Shown here piece by piece: positions 6,891 to 9,104 of a stretch of 9,104 bases of DNA (position 1 is its first letter; each line of letters opens with the position of its first letter). The translations under genes and the position numbers were made by a program. The notes below the pieces were generated by a model, which saw only the letters and a list, made by a program, of their open reading frames with translations, was not told the DNA's origin and did not search any database. This DNA is from an uncultured Candidatus Melainabacteria bacterium (lineage in GTDB: Bacteria > Cyanobacteriota > Vampirovibrionia > Gastranaerophilales > Gastranaerophilaceae). The stretch is from positions 1-9,104 of the forward strand of contig CAMOQI010000017.1 of NCBI GenBank assembly GCA_946622835.1. The letters are read 5' to 3'.

Positions 6891-8312
6891 ATGTATAAAT
6901 TAGCTATAAAAGCTATACCTTTTGGGCTCGATTATTTAGCTGCTACAATAAAATGCTCAAAAGGAGTAATGAAAAATAATGTTTTGAATTTTGCTAAATC
7001 TGTTGAAGCGGATTTGACAAAATCCGTGCGTTTAAGAGTATCTCCGGATATTACCATCCCTGTTAATCCGGCTACAAGTGCCGCTAAAAAGCCTTCTTTT
7101 GCGATAGATGCCAAGTCTCTTGCGCAAAATCCTTTAGCAGAGGGAGAATTAGGAAATATGGCAATTAGAATAAATAAACAGGCGGCAAAAGATGAACCGG
7201 CGTTTCGCATGTATTTGGAAGAAATGTTTCCCGGATTGACGATAGAAACGCGAGCTAAAGGTATTAGTTCAAACTATTCAAAACTTAAAAAGGCTATAAA
7301 CAAAAAAGGAAAAGTTGTTAGCTCAGATGAAGACGGATTGAAGATTATAACCGATTTTATCGCCGGCAGGGTTTATCCGAAAGATTTTACAAGGAAAGAT
7401 CTTATAAGGGTTTTGCAAGATGTTGAAATAAATGGAAAGCCATTATCACGCAGAGAAAAACGCTTTGTATTAAGAGCATTGAATGGTGATAGAAGTCTTT
7501 CTCCCTCTCAGAAAAAAGTCGCCGATAAATTATTGCGTCCCGTATTGTTGAAAGTTGCGGAAAAACAATCCGAGCCTGTTTTTAATACTGTTATGCTTGG
7601 AATGATGAAAGATGCTCTTAATCGTAATATAACAACAATTGATAAACTTGCAATGGAAGGGGTTAATCTAAAATTATTGGCACAATTAGAAAGTAATCCG
7701 GCAATAAAACCCATAAAGGTAATAAGATTTTGCAATTACAGAGGCCCTGACGGCATTCCTGTATTTTCTGATGCACAAATAAGAGAAATTGAAAAAATGC
7801 AGCTTGCAACAGGTGAAAAGTTTTCAATTACAACATGTGCTTCAGATAAAGATATTTTAAAATACGGAATGGCAAATTTAACCAATGAGGAGGCTTCCGC
7901 TATAAAAAATTACGGTTATACAAGGGCGCAAATGAAGATAGAATTGCCTGACGGCAGAATAACAGAACTTCAGGTCGGCAAAGGCGATTTTTACAGATTA
8001 GAACATGATGCAATATACAATTGTATGCAGGAAAAAAATACAATAAATGATATATTTAAACCGTATCAGGCGCGCCTTTTATCTCTTGATGAAAGAAATG
8101 CCCTGAGATACCAAAGATATTCTCAAAACTGCCACAATGATGACAGAATAAGCCAACTTGGCGGAAAGATGAAAGTAAGAAATATCCCGAAGGGTTTGCC
8201 AAAATCTTTATCCAGAAAAAATATGGAAATTTTATGTGATAGTGATGATGCTATCCAAAAGGCAAAGCTTGAGGGGTTCAAACCTCATTATGAAATAAGT
8301 TTCGTAGCGTAA
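6891..8312 (+). CDS. Divergent RelA/SpoT-type nucleotidyltransferase-like protein with a long insertion
   Basis: A 473-residue protein in which a split RelA/SpoT synthetase-like domain can be traced. TRAKGISSNYSKLKK at 120-134 aligns with the GRxKxxYSxxxK substrate motif: R121, K123 and K131 have the same spacing as R241, K243 and K251 of the Streptococcus RelA homologue (numbering from memory). TDFIAGRV at 154-161 matches DLIAIRxx, with D155 as the metal ligand. NYGYTRAQ at 340-347 matches NGYRSxH with stacking Tyr Y343, although His is replaced by Gln. ELQVG at 359-363 matches EIQIRT with the catalytic Glu E359, and H372 follows. About 180 residues lie between R160 and Y343 against about 40 in canonical enzymes; this stretch includes NYRGPDGIPVFS at 282-293. 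There is no HD hydrolase, TGS or ACT domain, nor a signal peptide. It could make (p)ppGpp or another pyrophosphorylated product, be a toxin, or be inactive. Its operon partner starts 18 nt downstream. Confidence 0.6.
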   Translation: MYKLAIKAIPFGLDYLAATIKCSKGVMKNNVLNFAKSVEADLTKSVRLRVSPDITIPVNPATSAAKKPSFAIDAKSLAQNPLAEGELGNMAIRINKQAAKDEPAFRMYLEEMFPGLTIETRAKGISSNYSKLKKAINKKGKVVSSDEDGLKIITDFIAGRVYPKDFTRKDLIRVLQDVEINGKPLSRREKRFVLRALNGDRSLSPSQKKVADKLLRPVLLKVAEKQSEPVFNTVMLGMMKDALNRNITTIDKLAMEGVNLKLLAQLESNPAIKPIKVIRFCNYRGPDGIPVFSDAQIREIEKMQLATGEKFSITTCASDKDILKYGMANLTNEEASAIKNYGYTRAQMKIELPDGRITELQVGKGDFYRLEHDAIYNCMQEKNTINDIFKPYQARLLSLDERNALRYQRYSQNCHNDDRISQLGGKMKVRNIPKGLPKSLSRKNMEILCDSDDAIQKAKLEGFKPHYEISFVA

Positions 8313-8330
8313 AATAAGGAAATTAAATAT

Positions 8331-8729
8331 ATGATTAAATTTGGAAATACAACAATACTACCGTTAAATTCTCCGTTTAGGAAAAATTATGCAGATTTAA
8401 ACGAAACCATCAAAAGTTTAATTGATGATCTATATAAAAATGCACAGCATAAAATTTCTGATGACAGGTTTTATCAGGCTATAACCCAAGGGATTGTGAA
8501 CGGCACAAAAGAGCTTAACGCTAAGGGTCTTGCATTTACTATATCTCAAGATAGCGATAAATTTAACGGGCATTTATTGGAGGTTTCCATGTTGTTACCT
8601 TCCATGAAAGAAATAAAAAGACCTTTGGCTTACGGAAACAGTAAAAAAATATTGGATTTTTTAAAAGATAAAGAGTCTTTAAAAGTTATAAAAAAAGATC
8701 TGCTTGAGATGAGTGCGGATGGTGGTTAG
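8331..8729 (+). CDS. Hypothetical 132-residue protein in operon with the RelA/SpoT-like gene
   Basis: I do not recognise this protein. It has 132 residues, is soluble in appearance, and has no signal peptide, membrane segment or cysteine. The middle part (about 20-65) looks helical, followed by a probable beta segment around GLAFTISQD and HLLEVSMLLP. The lysine-rich C-terminal helix covers about 103-127 and the tail is short (SADGG). The start is supported by AAGGA (8316-8320), 10 nt before the ATG. The gene begins 18 nt after the RelA/SpoT-like stop with no terminator between, so the two are very likely co-transcribed. It might bind, neutralise or modify the activity of the upstream protein; this rests on gene order only. 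Confidence 0.65.
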   Translation: MIKFGNTTILPLNSPFRKNYADLNETIKSLIDDLYKNAQHKISDDRFYQAITQGIVNGTKELNAKGLAFTISQDSDKFNGHLLEVSMLLPSMKEIKRPLAYGNSKKILDFLKDKESLKVIKKDLLEMSADGG

Positions 8730-8758
8730 AACATTAAAAAATAATTAAAAATACAAAA

Positions 8759-8795
8759 AATCTCCTATTTTATATTAGAATTAAAACAGGAGATT
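8759..8795 (+). promoter_or_regulatory. Inverted repeat enclosing the J-domain gene's Shine-Dalgarno
   Basis: AATCTCCT (8759-8766) pairs perfectly with AGGAGATT (8788-8795). One A-C mismatch and five inner A-T pairs (8768-8772 with 8782-8786) follow, leaving a 9-nt loop. The right arm contains the AGGAG ribosome site (8788-8792), 9 nt before the ATG at 8802. If transcription starts upstream of 8759, the RNA would hide its own ribosome site, as in RNA thermometers. Competing readings are an operator or a minus-strand terminator, since the minus strand has a T run after the stem. -10-like hexamers in the loop (TATATT, TAGAAT) would give a transcript lacking the left arm. Confidence 0.45.
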
Positions 8796-8801
8796 CTTAT
8801 T

Positions 8802-9104
8802 ATGAAGTATAAAGATTACTATGAAACATTAGGTGTTAAACGAGATGCCACTGAAGCGGAGATAAAGTCCGCATACAGAAAACTTGCGCGTAAATATCAT
8901 CCCGATGTTAATAAAACAAAAGCTGCGGAAGAAAAATTTAAAGAAATAAATGAGGCTTATGAGGTTTTGGGCGACAAGCAAAAACGTCAAAGATATGACA
9001 GCCTTGGTTCAGGCTGGCAAGGGGGTGCTGATTATACTCCGCCTCCGGGGTTTGAAAACTTTGGATTCCAAGGCGGAAACGGATATCAACAATTCAGTTT
9101 CGGC
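8802..9104 (+). CDS. J-domain co-chaperone (DnaJ/CbpA-like), 3'-truncated
   Basis: N-terminal 101 residues of an Hsp40 co-chaperone, which stimulates the ATPase of DnaK (Hsp70) and delivers unfolded proteins to it. The J domain spans about residues 4-70: [12 protein letters not shown], helix II ending in [11 protein letters not shown] with the essential HPD at 33-35, and helix [17 protein letters not shown], then [10 protein letters not shown] Gly/Phe-rich linker begins at about residue 70 ([20 protein letters not shown]). The window ends inside this linker, so I cannot see whether a zinc-finger domain follows. The linker's GSGWQ and PPPG pattern resembles class II (CbpA-like) proteins of Cyanobacteria, which lack the zinc finger. 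The start is set by AGGAG, 9 nt before the ATG, placed inside an inverted repeat. No clear terminator separates it from the preceding gene, so read-through from that operon is possible. Confidence 0.92.
   Translation, partial: MKYKDYYETLGVKRDATEAEIKSAYRKLARKYHPDVNKTKAAEEKFKEINEAYEVLGDKQKRQRYDSLGSGWQGGADYTPPPGFENFGFQGGNGYQQFSFG

Noticed and set aside
6932..7210. Minus-strand open frame of about 92 codons opposite the RelA/SpoT-like gene
   Set aside because: It has no ribosome site and no family resemblance, and the plus-strand frame has clear motifs. It is best explained as a shadow.
8759..8795. CIRCE operator (HrcA site) before the J-domain gene
   Set aside because: The arms AATCTCCT/AGGAGATT do not match the CIRCE arms TTAGCACTC/GAGTGCTAA. 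The inverted repeat is reported instead as a possible RNA structure.
1..9104. tRNA/rRNA genes, CRISPR arrays, insertion sequences or prophage genes
   Set aside because: No cloverleaf, regularly spaced direct repeats, transposase motifs or terminal inverted repeats were found on reading both strands. No gene-free stretch exceeds about 140 nt.

Overview
The window is AT-rich and densely packed bacterial DNA. It has seven protein-coding genes, two of them cut by the window edges, and no RNA genes, mobile elements or CRISPR arrays that I can see. The lineage can only be guessed. The J-domain protein at the right edge has a linker (YDSLGSGWQ, then PPPGFEN) that recalls cyanobacterial class II DnaJ proteins. 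The low-GC coding style and the odd RelA/SpoT-like protein recall the non-photosynthetic gut sister group of Cyanobacteria (Melainabacteria / Gastranaerophilales). This placement is an inference from memory, at roughly 50-60% confidence.

Left block (3-1888, + strand): the 3' part of a four-carbon acid sugar kinase (DUF1537 / OtnK-DtnK type) is followed after 2 nt by a PdxA-family dehydrogenase. This pairing is the signature of tetronate (threonate/erythronate) catabolism: the kinase phosphorylates the acid at O4, and the PdxA2-type enzyme oxidises and decarboxylates it to dihydroxyacetone phosphate.

Middle block (1869-6418, - strand): a two-gene helicase-nuclease operon converges on the first block, and the 3' ends overlap by 20 nt. 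The 1300-residue protein carries an inactive-looking UvrD-like half followed by an intact superfamily 1A helicase. The downstream gene overlaps it by 7 nt and encodes a small PD-(D/E)XK nuclease with the four cysteines of an AddB-type Fe-S cluster. Together they look like an AddAB/RecBCD-type end-processing machine with its parts arranged differently, and this is the most interesting feature of the window along with the next one.

Right block (+ strand): a divergent promoter region (6419-6554) drives a 73-residue winged-helix protein (DUF2582 type) with its own promoter, Shine-Dalgarno and a strong hairpin terminator. Next comes a 473-residue protein in which I recognise a split RelA/SpoT-type nucleotide pyrophosphokinase domain: the catalytic Asp and Glu and the Arg/Lys substrate motif are present, but a long insertion separates the two halves. 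It sits 18 nt upstream of an unrecognised 132-residue protein in the same operon, possibly a functional partner. The window ends in a J-domain gene (dnaJ/cbpA-like) whose Shine-Dalgarno lies in one arm of an inverted repeat, a possible RNA thermometer or operator.
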